Assembly (NCBI RefSeq): GCF_001884185.1
Contig: NZ_MAOE01000111.1
Location: 62,001 to 126,000, forward strand
Reading direction: 5' to 3'
Origin: Bacillus albus
Lineage (GTDB): Bacteria > Bacillota > Bacilli > Bacillales > Bacillaceae_G
Length of the DNA: 64,000 nucleotides
The stretch's first letter is position 1. Each line of letters begins with the position of its first letter. The notes under the pieces are model-generated. The model worked only from the letters and a program-made list of their open reading frames with translations. It was not told the DNA's origin and did not search any database. The translations under genes were made by a program, and so were the position numbers. Shown here one piece after another: positions 38,319-54,354 of the stretch.

Positions 38319-38648
38319 GTGAATGAAATGTATATGGAAATCAAAGAAGAATTGCAATTGATGCGAAAAGAGTTACAAGAGAGGCTAGCTAAAGAGGTCA
38401 TGCACAAATATGATACAGAGTTTAGCGAAGAGCTTGGATATGAAATTAAGGAAGAGATAAAGAAAAAACTGTTATTACATGATATAAAAGAGGATTTAAA
38501 AGATGTAGAACGTGCATTATTCAAAATGGAAATAGATATGTATGGTATTTGTGAAGAAACAGGGAGAGTAATTTCGGTAAAACAAATGAAGACGATGCCG
38601 ACTGCCCGTACTATACATGAATTTTTCTATGAAAAAGTAAATGTATGA
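38319..38648 (+). CDS. ylyA: DksA/TraR-like protein YlyA
   Basis: 109-residue mostly helical protein with a DksA/TraR-type C-terminal segment, YGICEETGRVISVKQMKTMP, following a long charged helix pair. Only one cysteine is present, so the four-cysteine zinc site of classic DksA is not formed. B. subtilis YlyA at the same place binds RNA polymerase and modulates SigmaG-dependent genes. The GTG start has GGGAGGA at 8 nt; ATG 38328 is an alternative. Confidence 0.85.
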   Translation: MNEMYMEIKEELQLMRKELQERLAKEVMHKYDTEFSEELGYEIKEEIKKKLLLHDIKEDLKDVERALFKMEIDMYGICEETGRVISVKQMKTMPTARTIHEFFYEKVNV

Positions 38649-38709
38649 ATGTGCACAACGATATTATATTACCTTTTTTTAATTTATTTTATTCTTCTAT
38701 AAAGGTTCA

Positions 38710-39231
<522 letters not shown>

Positions 39232-39235
39232 TTGA

Positions 39236-40144
39236 ATGAGTGAAGTAGTACAAGTAACAGTTGCAGAAGAACAAAAAAGCGAGCGAATTGATAAATTCGT
39301 TGCAGAAATAAACGGTGAATGGTCACGTTCACAAGTACAACAATGGATTAAAGATGATGTTGTAACAGTTAATGGGAAATCGGTAAAAGTAAATTATAAA
39401 GTGAAAGAAAATGATGAAATCACAGTAACGATTCCTGATCCGGAAGAGTTAGATATTCAAGCAGAAGATATGAACTTAGAAATTTATTATGAAGATGCAG
39501 ATGTACTCGTTGTTAATAAGCCGCGTGGTATGGTTGTACATCCAGCACCAGGTCATACAAGTGGTACGCTTGTGAACGGTCTTATGCACCACTGTACAGA
39601 CTTATCAGGCATTAACGGTGTAATGCGTCCAGGTATCGTGCATCGTATTGATAAAGATACATCAGGCCTATTAATGGTCGCTAAAAATGATATGGCACAC
39701 GAATCACTTGTAAATCAACTTGTAGCAAAAACAGTAACAAGACGTTACAAAGCGATTGTACACGGTGTTATTCCGCACGATAAGGGAACAATTGATGCTC
39801 CGATTGCTCGCGATAAGAAAGAGCGCCAAAGTATGACGGTTGATGAAAATGGTAAGCATGCTGTTACGCATTTCCAAGTGTTAGAGCGATTCAAAGATTT
39901 CACACTTGTAGAATGTCGCTTAGAAACAGGACGTACACACCAAATTCGTGTTCATATGAAATATATTGGTTATCCACTTGCGGGAGATCCAAAGTATGGA
40001 CCAAAGAAAACATTAGATATGAATGGACAAGCACTTCACGCAGGTATTTTAGGATTCGACCATCCTCGCACGGGTGAGTATATTCAGTTTGAGGCACCGA
40101 TTCCACAAGTGTTTGAAGATGCATTAAATATTTTACGAAAATAG
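39236..40144 (+). CDS. rluD: RluD-family 23S rRNA pseudouridine synthase (YlyB)
   Basis: 302-residue pseudouridine synthase. N-terminal S4 domain (RIDKFVAEINGEWSRSQVQQWI, about 17-38) and catalytic domain with the RluA-family signature HRIDKDTSGLLMVAK, the catalytic Asp lying in the HRID-K-D segment; RTHQIRVHMKYIGYPLAGD near the C-terminus. Target uridines are inferred from the family. ATG follows AAGGAGTAATTG. Always linked to lspA and pyrR in bacilli. Confidence 0.93.
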   Translation: MSEVVQVTVAEEQKSERIDKFVAEINGEWSRSQVQQWIKDDVVTVNGKSVKVNYKVKENDEITVTIPDPEELDIQAEDMNLEIYYEDADVLVVNKPRGMVVHPAPGHTSGTLVNGLMHHCTDLSGINGVMRPGIVHRIDKDTSGLLMVAKNDMAHESLVNQLVAKTVTRRYKAIVHGVIPHDKGTIDAPIARDKKERQSMTVDENGKHAVTHFQVLERFKDFTLVECRLETGRTHQIRVHMKYIGYPLAGDPKYGPKKTLDMNGQALHAGILGFDHPRTGEYIQFEAPIPQVFEDALNILRK

Positions 40145-40146
40145 TA

Positions 40147-40175
40147 TTGACAAATCATAAGAAAACTGAGATACT
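40147..40175 (+). promoter_or_regulatory. SigmaA promoter of the pyr operon
   Basis: TTGACA (40147-40152), 17-bp spacer, GATACT (40170-40175), right after the rluD stop, with the first attenuator downstream. Confidence 0.8.
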
Positions 40176-40181
40176 GACAAC

Positions 40182-40305
40182 AGTTAAATAATGATCCTTT
40201 AACACAGCCCCGTGAGGTTGAGAAGGTAACGGTTTGAAATACATAGGGTATGGCTGTACCCTTTTTTCAAAAGTCCTCTCGCACACGCTGAGAGGACTTT
40301 TTTTA
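40182..40305 (+). promoter_or_regulatory. PyrR attenuator 1 (ahead of pyrR)
   Basis: Contains a PyrR-binding loop AGCCCCGTGAGGTT at 40206-40219, close to ARUCCNGNGAGGYU, and a terminator AAAAGTCCTCTC/GAGAGGACTTTT (40269-40304) with a T tail. UMP-bound PyrR stabilises the anti-antiterminator so the terminator forms. Confidence 0.92.
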
Positions 40306-40345
40306 TACCATTACTCTCACGCAAGAAAAAAGCTTGGAGGTGTAG

Positions 40346-40891
<546 letters not shown>

Positions 40892-41003
40892 AGCCCTTTT
40901 AAATGTAGTCCTGTGAGGCTGCCAAAGGGTCTTGGCTTTCATATGTCAAATTTGGCATACGAAAGTGTAGGACTCTTTGTGCACAGGCACAAAGAGTTTT
41001 TTT
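40892..41003 (+). promoter_or_regulatory. PyrR attenuator 2 (pyrR-pyrP junction)
   Basis: Binding loop AGTCCTGTGAGGCT at 40907-40920 matches the consensus fully. Terminator ACTCTTTGTGC/GCACAAAGAGT (40972-40997), ACAG loop, then T7. A third paired region (CTTTCATATG/CATACGAAAG, about 40936-40965) would form part of the antiterminator. Confidence 0.93.
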
Positions 41004-41037
41004 ATTGCAAAGAATGAAACTGAAGGAGGATGTAACA

Positions 41038-42321
41038 ATGGAACAAAAGCCAGTGTTAGACGTTAATGAAGTACCAAAACCGGGAAAATGGTTATTTTTA
41101 AGTATACAACATTTGTTCGCGATGTTTGGATCAACAGTGCTTGTTCCGTTTTTAACAGGATTGAATCCGTCAGTAGCATTAATATCAAGTGGATTAGGAA
41201 CGCTAGCGTTTCTTCTTATAACGAAAGGTCAAGTACCTGCCTATCTAGGGTCATCATTCGCCTTTATCGCACCGATAATAACAGCGAAAACAGCAGGTGG
41301 ACCTGGAGCAGCAATGCTCGGTGGTTTGCTAGCAGGACTTGTGTACATCTTAATCTCACTCGGAATTAAGAAGTCAGGATCAGAGTGGATTATGAAATTA
41401 CTTCCGCCAATCGTAGTTGGTCCAGTAGTAATGGTAATCGGTCTAGCTTTAGCACATACAGCAGTTAACATGGCGATGAACGGTGCGGATGGCAAATATA
41501 GCTTTACACACTTTTCAGTAGCGTTAGTAACGTTAGCAATTACAATTATCTGCTCTATATTCGGGAGAGGGTTTTTCAGTATCATACCAGTGTTACTAGG
41601 GATTGTCGGCGGATATATCTTCGCTTACTTCCAAGGGCTAGTAGACTTAAAGCCGGTAGCTGAGGCAAAATGGTTTGTTATACCAGATTTCACAGTACCA
41701 TTTGTAACATATACGCCGGAGTTTTCGTGGAAGATTGTACTCCTGATGGTACCAGTTGCACTAGTAACAATTTCAGAGCATATCGGACATCAAATTGTAC
41801 TTGGAAATGTTATTAAAAGAGATTTAATTGAAAAACCAGGTTTACACCGTTCAATCTTCGGTGATGGGGTAGCGACATTAATCGCGTCACTAATCGGTGG
41901 ACCGCCGAATACGACGTATGGTGAAAACATCGGTGTGCTAGCAATTACGAGAGCATACAGTGTATACTTATTCATCGGTTCAGCAGTGTTTGCAATCATG
42001 TTCGGGTTTATCGGTAAGATTTCTGCACTGATTCATTCGATCCCAACACCGGTTATGGGTGGTGTATCAATCCTACTATTCGGTGTAATCGCATCAAGCG
42101 GATTACGCATGATGGTAGATGATAAAACAGACCTAAGTGACAAACGAAACTTAATGATTGCATCAGTGATACTAGTGATCGGTATTGGCGGAGCGGTACT
42201 TCACGTAGGAGAATCGTTCCAAGTAGAAGGAATGGCACTAGCAGCAATTGTAGGTGTACTATTAAATCTACTACTACCAGAAACGAAACAAATAAAACAA
42301 TCTAAGCAAATTGCTTCATAA
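41038..42321 (+). CDS. pyrP: Uracil permease
   Basis: Nucleobase:cation symporter of the NCS2/UraA family importing uracil. 427 residues with about 12-14 transmembrane segments, including the family features GSTVLVPFLTGLNPSVAL near the N-terminus, the QHxxAMFG motif and ISEHIGH with the substrate-site Glu. ATG (MEQKPVLD) follows GAAGGAGGATG; the frame from 41005 reaches into the terminator region. Confidence 0.95.
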   Translation: MEQKPVLDVNEVPKPGKWLFLSIQHLFAMFGSTVLVPFLTGLNPSVALISSGLGTLAFLLITKGQVPAYLGSSFAFIAPIITAKTAGGPGAAMLGGLLAGLVYILISLGIKKSGSEWIMKLLPPIVVGPVVMVIGLALAHTAVNMAMNGADGKYSFTHFSVALVTLAITIICSIFGRGFFSIIPVLLGIVGGYIFAYFQGLVDLKPVAEAKWFVIPDFTVPFVTYTPEFSWKIVLLMVPVALVTISEHIGHQIVLGNVIKRDLIEKPGLHRSIFGDGVATLIASLIGGPPNTTYGENIGVLAITRAYSVYLFIGSAVFAIMFGFIGKISALIHSIPTPVMGGVSILLFGVIASSGLRMMVDDKTDLSDKRNLMIASVILVIGIGGAVLHVGESFQVEGMALAAIVGVLLNLLLPETKQIKQSKQIAS

Positions 42322-42406
42322 TAATAACCTTTTAATTCAGTCCTGTGAGACCGAAAAGGGTGGCTTCTTTCTTGCACCCTAGTCTCACACGACTAGGGTA
42401 TTTTTA
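42322..42406 (+). promoter_or_regulatory. PyrR attenuator 3 (pyrP-pyrB junction)
   Basis: Binding loop AGTCCTGTGAGACC (42339-42352) and terminator ACCCTAGTC/GACTAGGGT (42376-42399) with TCACAC loop and a T5 tail. Confidence 0.92.
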
Positions 42407-42460
42407 TACAAAGGTTGTTATAAAAATACGAAAGTGGTAACATAAAAATTAGAAAGATGA

Positions 42461-44650
<2,190 letters not shown>

Positions 44651-44654
<4 letters not shown>

Positions 44655-45748
44655 AAAGACAACTTATCTTAGAAGATGGAACAGTATTAATTGGAAAAGG
44701 TTTCGGAGGAGAAATCGAAAAGTCAGGTGAGGTTGTATTTACAACAGGAATGACTGGATATCAAGAAACATTATCTGATCCATCATATTGCGGTCAAATC
44801 GTAACATTCACGTACCCATTAATCGGAAACTACGGCATCAACCGTGACGATTTTGAATCGATTCACCCTTCTGTAAATGGTTTAATCGTAAACGAAATTT
44901 GTGATCATCCATCAAACTTCCGTAATGAAATTTCGTTAAATGACTACTTAAAAGAAAGAAACATCCCAGGATTAGCAGGGATTGATACGAGAAAATTAAC
45001 GAGAAAAATTCGTCAATACGGTACATTACGCGGACGCCTTTGTAACATGGATGCAGATGTAGAGTACATTGTGAGCCAATTAAAAGCGACAGTATTTACA
45101 GATCATGTAAAACGCGTATCAACGAAAGATCCATACCCAAGCCCAGGCCGCGGACATCGCGTTGTACTTGTAGACTTCGGTATGAAACATGGTATTTTAA
45201 GAGAATTAAATAAACGTGACTGTGATGTAATTGTAGTTCCTTACAACACAACAGCAGAAGAGATTTTACGACTTAGCCCAGATGGAATTATGTTAAGTAA
45301 CGGACCTGGGGACCCAAAAGATGTACCAGAAGCAATTGAAATGTTAAAAGACATTATCGGTAAAGTTCCTTTATTCGGAATTTGCCTAGGACATCAATTG
45401 TTCGCGCTAGCATCTGGTGCGAATACAAGTAAATTGAAATTCGGTCACCGTGGTTTAAACCATCCAGTAAAACATCTTGCAACTGGAAAAGTAGCAATTA
45501 CATCTCAAAACCATGGTTACGCAGTAGAAGAAGAGTCAGTTAAAAATACAGAACTTGAAATTACACATGTCGCTTTAAATGATGGAACAGTAGAAGGTCT
45601 TCGTCATACGAAGTTCCCAGCATTTACAGTTCAATATCATCCAGAAGCTTCAGCAGGACCAGAAGATGCAAACGATTTATTCGAAGATTTCTTAGCAATG
45701 ATTGAAAACTTCAAGAAAGAAGGGGAAGAGTTATGCCAAAACGCCTAG
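44651..45748 (+). CDS. carA: Carbamoyl-phosphate synthase small subunit (pyrimidine-specific)
   Basis: Glutaminase subunit feeding ammonia to CarB. 365 residues: N-terminal CPSase small domain and C-terminal class I amidotransferase with nucleophile Cys in [12 protein letters not shown] and the His-Glu pair in YHPEASAGP. The gene is also called pyrAA. Start chosen at [10 protein letters not shown], which overlaps the pyrC stop by ATGA; an earlier in-frame ATG lies inside pyrC. Overlaps carB by 16 bp. Confidence 0.97.
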
Positions 45749-48700
45749 ACATTAACACAATTTTAGTAATCGGATCGGGACCAATTGTAATTGGGCAAGC
45801 AGCGGAGTTTGACTACTCTGGTACACAAGCCTGTCAATCTCTTAGAGAAGAAGGTTACAAAGTAATCCTTGTTAACTCTAACCCAGCAACAATTATGACA
45901 GATACTGCAACAGCAGATAAAGTATATATAGAACCATTAACACTAGAATTCGTAAGCCGTATCATTCGTAAAGAACGTCCAGATGCAATCTTACCAACAT
46001 TAGGTGGTCAAACAGGTTTAAACATGGCTGTTGAACTTGCGAAATCAGGCATACTTGAAGAGTGTGGAGTTGAAATTTTAGGAACAAAATTATCAGCAAT
46101 TGAGCAAGCAGAAGATCGTGATTTATTCCGTACATTAATGCAGGAATTAAATGAACCAATTCCATCTAGTACAATTATTCATACGCTAGAAGAAGCACAA
46201 GAATTTGTAAAAGAAATTGGATATCCAGTTATTGTTCGCCCTGCATTTACAATGGGTGGAACAGGTGGCGGAATCTGTAGTAATGAAGAAGAACTAATTG
46301 AAATCGTATCAGGTGGATTAAAACATAGTCCGGTAACACAATGTTTATTAGAGAAAAGTATTGCTGGTTGTAAGGAAATTGAATATGAAGTAATGCGTGA
46401 TTCAAATGATAACGCGATTGTAGTATGTAACATGGAAAATATCGATCCAGTTGGAGTTCACACAGGTGATTCTATCGTTGTAGCACCAAGCCAAACATTA
46501 AGTGACCGTGAATACCAAATGTTACGTAACACTTCATTACGAATTATTCGTGCATTAGGAATTGAAGGTGGATGTAACGTTCAGCTTGCACTTGATCCAC
46601 ATAGCTTCCAATACTATGTAATCGAAGTAAACCCGCGTGTAAGTCGTTCATCTGCACTAGCATCTAAAGCAACTGGATATCCAATTGCGAAGCTAGCGGC
46701 AAAAATTGCAGTCGGTTTAACGTTAGATGAAATTATAAATCCAGTAACACAAAAAACATACGCTTGTTTCGAACCAGCATTAGACTATGTTGTTTCAAAG
46801 ATTCCACGCTGGCCATTTGATAAGTTTGAATCAGCGAACAGAACACTTGGAACGCAAATGAAAGCAACTGGTGAAGTTATGTCAATCGGACGTAACTTAG
46901 AAGAATCATTATTAAAAGCGGTTCGTTCTTTAGAGCTAGGTATTTATCACCTAGAATTAGACCACTTAAAAGAACTTGATAAAGAAACAATGAAAAAACG
47001 TATTATAAAAGCTGATGATGAGCGACTGTTTATCGTAGCAGAAGCAATTCGTCAAGGTGTAACGAAAGAAGAAATCAACGATTGGTGTGAAATGGACTTC
47101 TTCTTCTTACAAAAAGTAGAAAATATCGTAAACATGGAACGCGAAGTAAAAGCGAATGTAGGAAATATGGAAGTACTACAAACTGCGAAAGAAATGGGCT
47201 TCAGTGACCATTACATCGCTAATGCTTGGAACAAAACAGAGCGTGAAATTTACGATATGCGTAAAGAAAGCAACATAACTCCGGTTTATAAAATGGTAGA
47301 TACTTGTGCGGCAGAGTTTGAATCTGCAACACCATACTACTACAGCACATATGGTGACGAGAATGAATCGGTTAGAACAGATCGTAAGAGTGTAGTAGTT
47401 CTAGGGTCTGGTCCGATCCGTATCGGTCAAGGTGTTGAGTTTGACTATGCAACAGTTCACTCAGTATGGGCAATTAAAGAAGCTGGATATGAGGCAATCA
47501 TTGTTAATAACAACCCAGAAACAGTTTCAACAGACTTCAGTATTTCTGACAAATTATACTTTGAACCATTAACGATTGAAGATGTAATGCACATTATCGA
47601 TTTAGAAAAACCAGAAGGTGTTATCGTTCAGTTCGGTGGACAAACGGCAATTAACTTAGCTGCTAAATTAGAAGCTCACGGTGTGAAAATCTTAGGAACA
47701 TCACTTGAAGATTTAGATCGCGCAGAAGATCGTGATAAGTTTGAAGCAGCGCTAACACAGCTTGGTATCCCGCAACCAGTTGGTAAAACAGCAACGACTG
47801 TAGAGCAAGCAGTAGCAATCGCTGACAAAATTGGTTACCCAGTATTAGTAAGACCATCTTACGTACTAGGTGGACGCGCGATGGAAATCGTATATCGTCA
47901 AGAAGAACTGTTGCACTACATGAAAAATGCAGTTAAAGTTCACGCTGATCACCCAGTATTAATCGACCGTTACATGGTTGGTAAAGAAATTGAAGTAGAT
48001 GCAATTTCAGACGGTGAGAATGTATTCATTCCAGGTATTATGGAACATATTGAACGTGCTGGAGTTCACTCTGGTGACTCAATTGGAGTATATCCACCAC
48101 AAAGCTTATCTGACAAATTAAAAGAACAAATTATTGAACATACAATTGCACTTGGAAAAGGATTAAACATTGTTGGATTACTAAATATCCAGTTTGTAGT
48201 ATTCGAAGATCAAGTGTATGTAATCGAAGTAAACCCACGTGCGAGCCGTACAGTACCATTCTTAAGTAAAATTACAGGTGTACCAATGGCGAACGTTGCA
48301 ACGAAAGTTATTTTAGGGCAAGATCTAGTAGCGCAAGGATACGGAACTGGTTATCATCCAGAAGAGAAAGAAGTATATGTAAAAGCTCCGGTATTCTCAT
48401 TCGCGAAACTACGCTCAGTTGATACAACATTAGGACCTGAAATGAAATCAACAGGGGAAGTAATGGGTAAAGACTTAACGCTTGAAAAAGCATTATACAA
48501 AGGATTAGTTGCTTCTGGAATTAACATCCCAACCCACGGATCAGTAATCATTACTGTAGCAGATAAAGATAAAGAAGAGGCAATGGAAATTGCAAAACGT
48601 TTCCACGAAATCGGTTATAACTTATTAGCAACAGCTGGAACAGCACAATCGTTAGCAGAGCAAAATATCCCAGTACAAGTTGTAAACAAAATTGATTCTG

Positions 48701-48947
48701 AAGACTACAACTTACTAGATATTATCCGTCAAGGAAAAGCACAGTTTGTAATCAATACGCTAACAAAAGGTAAACAGCCAGCGCGTGATGGTTTCCGCAT
48801 TCGCCGTGAATCAGTAGAAAATGGTGTAGCTTGCTTAACATCACTTGATACAACGAGAGCAATCTTACGAGTATTAGAATCTATGACATTCTCAGCTCAT
48901 TCAATGAAAGAAATTACGCAAACAAAGCGTCACGAGGTGGTACATGC

Positions 48948-48951
<4 letters not shown>
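45733..48951 (+). CDS. carB: Carbamoyl-phosphate synthase large subunit (pyrimidine-specific)
   Basis: 1072-residue synthetase (pyrAB) with two homologous ATP-grasp halves: the first begins with [19 protein letters not shown], the second with [18 protein letters not shown] near residue 555. Oligomerisation region between them, and a C-terminal MGS-like allosteric domain (about 930-1072) where nucleotides act. ATG follows GGGGAAGAG within the carA end. The C-terminal TGA overlaps the pyrK start. Confidence 0.98.
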
Positions 48952-51350
<2,399 letters not shown>

Positions 51351-51354
<4 letters not shown>

Positions 51355-51983
51355 AAAAAGAAATCGCATCGCATTTATTAGAAATTGGAGCAGTATTTTT
51401 ACAACCGAATGATCCATTCACATGGTCTTCAGGTATGAAATCACCAATTTATTGTGATAACCGTTTAACTTTATCTTATCCAAAAGTACGTCAAGCGATT
51501 GCAGCTGGATTAGAAGAGTTAATTAAAGAGCACTTCCCAACTGTAGAAATTATTGCAGGAACAGCAACTGCTGGTATTGCGCACGCTGCATGGGTAAGCG
51601 ATCGTATGGATTTACCAATGTGCTACGTACGTAGTAAAGCAAAAGGTCACGGTAAAGGGAACCAAATCGAAGGAAAAGCTGAAAAAGGTCAAAAAGTAGT
51701 AGTAGTAGAAGATTTAATTTCAACTGGCGGTAGTGCAATTACATGCGTAGAAGCACTTCGCGAAGCTGGTTGCGAAGTATTAGGAATCGTATCAATCTTC
51801 ACATACGAGCTTGAAACAGGAAAAACAAAACTAGAAGCAGCGAACGTAGCATCATACTCTTTAAGCGACTACAGTGCATTAACTGAAGTTGCAGCAGAAA
51901 AAGGTATGATCGGACAAGCTGAAACGAAAAAATTACAAGAGTGGCGTAAAAATCCAGCTGACGAAGCTTGGATCACAGCGTAA
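51351..51983 (+). CDS. pyrE: Orotate phosphoribosyltransferase
   Basis: Adds ribose phosphate from PRPP to orotate, giving OMP. 210 residues with the PRPP-binding loop [15 protein letters not shown] (about 111-125) and the [15 protein letters not shown] catalytic flexible loop. ATG overlaps the pyrF stop; SD GGGAAGGTG. It is the last gene of the pyr operon, followed by a strong terminator. Confidence 0.97.
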
Positions 51984-51987
51984 CACG

Positions 51988-52023
51988 AAAAAATGACCGC
52001 GGGGGAACGCGGTCATTTTTTAT
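51988..52023 (+). terminator. Terminator of the pyr operon
   Basis: AAAAAATGACCGCG/CGCGGTCATTTTTT arms around GGGGAA, with A and T flanks. Confidence 0.93.
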
Positions 52024-52094
52024 ATTATTGTTAAAGCTTCATGTAAGTTCCATTAATATCAAAGAAAATCATATATCTCCTTGCTAACAACTGT

Positions 52095-52346
52095 TTAGCG
52101 TTTTGACGCAACCTCATAACCTCTTACAAACAATAGAGTCATATAAGAAACAATAAATGAAAAGATGCTGTACATGCCAACCCAAAAGAAGAATTTTGGA
52201 GTGAAGGCGATAACACCTATTATTAAAAAACTAGCAAACGTTACAATCGGCATTACGTAATACGTTTTCGTCTTGCGTGTTCCAATAACAGAAACGATAA
52301 AGATAAGTAATGGACAAATTAATAAGACGAAAATCAATTCATTCAT
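52095..52346 (-). CDS. Small three-helix membrane protein, function unknown
   Basis: 83-residue hydrophobic protein with three predicted membrane segments (about 2-21, 32-47 and 51-74). ATG is preceded by AAAGGAGAC on the minus strand, supporting real translation. It resembles small Bacillus membrane proteins of the DUF2651 kind from memory, which I could not check. No operon partner; the next minus-strand gene is separated by a terminator. No function is proposed. Confidence 0.65.
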   Translation of the reverse strand: MNELIFVLLICPLLIFIVSVIGTRKTKTYYVMPIVTFASFLIIGVIAFTPKFFFWVGMYSIFSFIVSYMTLLFVRGYEVASKR

Positions 52347-52479
52347 AGTTATGTCTCCTTTTCTAATGGAAGTAATCTGTTTCTCGTAAACGTTTTTAAA
52401 AAATACTCTCTTAATATAACTTCGCTAACATGTATATAATCCCTTTTGAAAGTCAGTAATAAATGCTGGATTTCATAAT

Positions 52480-52514
52480 AAAAAGCGTAAGCAAGAGAAA
52501 ACTTGCTTACGCTA
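52480..52514 (-). terminator. Terminator of the minus-strand transporter gene
   Basis: On the minus strand AGCGTAAGCAAG/CTTGCTTACGCT arms (12 bp perfect) with a TTTTCT loop, followed by TTTTTATT. The stop codon of the gene overlaps the left arm. Confidence 0.88.
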
Positions 52515-53897
52515 TAGAATAAACATCGCAACGAATGTGGTGACAATTAAGCCAATCACAACTGGTAAAAAGTTTCGGCGTGCGAGTTCAAATGGATCCA
52601 CTTTACAAATGGCAGCGGCAGGAATAAGTGCCCAAGGAATTAAAGTCCCGCCTCCGGTCCATATGGCAGCAATTTGCCCGAGTGCTGTTAATGTAGCTGT
52701 TCCATGCCCAAGTGCTGTTCCGAAAAGATTGGCAATTGAACCAGCAAGTGATATACCAGAAAAGCCAGATCCATCTAATCCTGTTATGACACCAACGATA
52801 GTTAAAGTTCCAGCCGATACATATTGATTTAAAGGAACTGTTTGAGACAAAGCGATTCCTAAGTCGTTAATGAGTCCGTGTGAACCTTTCGGTAAATAGT
52901 CTCCGATAATTTTTACAAAACCGCTATCTCCTAAATAAAAGAGTGCAGCAATTGGGATAACTGGACCAAAGATTTTAAATCCGAATTGGAGCCCTTCTAT
53001 AAAATAATCGGTCGTTTTATTTAGTCCATTTCCTTTATAGGCGATGAGAGAAATGATGATAATCATAATAACAGTCGTCCCGCCGATAAGTGCAGTTGCG
53101 TCGCTTCCTTGTAGTTTAAATTGAATCATGCAAAGGATATCGATGGTATATACGATCGGGATGCAAATAGCAAGCCATTTTTTTGTCCGAGGAGATAATG
53201 AAGTGAGCGTTTTAGAAGACGCAGTTGATGGAATAGATTCTTGTATGGATAAGCCTGTATGAAATTCTTTTCGTAAGAAGAAAAATGCGACGGAAGTTGT
53301 TACAATGCCCATAACAATTACGAGAGGAACACTGGCAGAAACAACGCTAGAAACAGGAAGACCAGCAGCATCCGCGGTTAATTTCGGTGCACCTTGAATA
53401 ACGAAGTCTCCAGATAAGGCGATGCCGTGTCCGAATAAATTCATAGCAATGGCAACTCCAATTGGAGGAAGGCCGACGCGTACAGCGACGGGTAATAAAA
53501 TAGCTCCCATTAAAGCGACAGCTGGAGAAGGCCAAAAGAAGAAAGAAATTGTCATCATTAAAAGGCCGATAATCCAATAGGCGAGGGTAGGGGTACGAAT
53601 CATCTTTGTAAACGGTGAAATCATCGTATCATTTATACCAGTATGAACGAGTAGATTGCTCATTGATACGATAATGGAGATGATTAATATAGTTGGTAAT
53701 AGTTCAGTAATAGCATAAATGAAACTTTGAAAAATACCGCTAATGGCAAGAGGAATAGAACTTGTAGCAGTTAATGCTAATAAAAAGATAAAAACGATAC
53801 AAATAATCGTCGTATCTTTCCGGAGAATAAAAAAGGTAATGATAGTGAGTAGACAAAGAATATAGAGAGCATGCAACAGCGTTAATTCAACTCCCAT
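52512..53897 (-). CDS. Multi-pass transporter resembling the ion-transporter (IT) superfamily
   Basis: 461-residue polytopic protein with about 11-12 hydrophobic segments arranged as two halves around a hydrophilic loop (about 215-245). Glycine-rich re-entrant-like motifs, FGHGIALSGDFVIQG in the first half and GHGTATLTALGQ...WTGGGTLIPW in the second, are typical of IT-superfamily carriers such as GntP, CitMHS and DctM types. The substrate cannot be assigned. ATG 53897 has AAAGGA at 10 nt; the GTG at 53906 sits next to the SD and is rejected. It is a single-gene unit. Confidence 0.7.
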   Translation of the reverse strand: MGVELTLLHALYILCLLTIITFFILRKDTTIICIVFIFLLALTATSSIPLAISGIFQSFIYAITELLPTILIISIIVSMSNLLVHTGINDTMISPFTKMIRTPTLAYWIIGLLMMTISFFFWPSPAVALMGAILLPVAVRVGLPPIGVAIAMNLFGHGIALSGDFVIQGAPKLTADAAGLPVSSVVSASVPLVIVMGIVTTSVAFFFLRKEFHTGLSIQESIPSTASSKTLTSLSPRTKKWLAICIPIVYTIDILCMIQFKLQGSDATALIGGTTVIMIIIISLIAYKGNGLNKTTDYFIEGLQFGFKIFGPVIPIAALFYLGDSGFVKIIGDYLPKGSHGLINDLGIALSQTVPLNQYVSAGTLTIVGVITGLDGSGFSGISLAGSIANLFGTALGHGTATLTALGQIAAIWTGGGTLIPWALIPAAAICKVDPFELARRNFLPVVIGLIVTTFVAMFIL

Positions 53898-54089
53898 AAC
53901 ATTCACATCCTTTAGGCGTTCGTGTAGTTTATTGTATGAAAGCAGTGAAAGTATGTGAGTATAGGAAAAAGAAAAAGTAAAATTTCATGTACTGTAATGG
54001 TAAGAACGATAAATGGATGTTACAATACAAATAATCCTAAAAATGGAATTAAATGAGGTCTTATGCGCAAAAAAATTGGATTTTGGGGA

Positions 54090-54245
54090 TTTATCCCGCA
54101 TTAAAGGGCAGTAAGACCCCCACCTCAAAATTCAGCGGAAGAAAAGAAGTTAGGTGGGGATCAACTGCCCGTAAAAGCCCGATTGGTTCAACTAATAATC
54201 AGTGGGGGATGAACAAAACCCCCACTGATTAAAGTTTCACTTTAT
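54090..54245 (+). mobile_element. Full-length bcr1 repeat with TTTAT target duplication
   Basis: 156 bp from TTTAT (54090-54094) to TTTAT (54241-54245). Contains long inverted arms: GGGCAGT...ACTGCCC enclosing ACCCCCACCT/AGGTGGGG, and AATCAGTGGGGG/CCCCCACTGATT near the right end. About 85% like the copy at 56,773-56,930 by eye, in opposite orientation. No coding capacity; mobilisation is presumed to need an enzyme from elsewhere. Confidence 0.92.
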
Positions 54246-54354
54246 CGTATCTTGTAGTCTATTAATCATTTTAAACCTGTTTACAAACAATGAATGGATC
54301 AGTATCATACCTGTTTTCGGATTTGTATTTATACTTTTATATAACTGGGATGAT

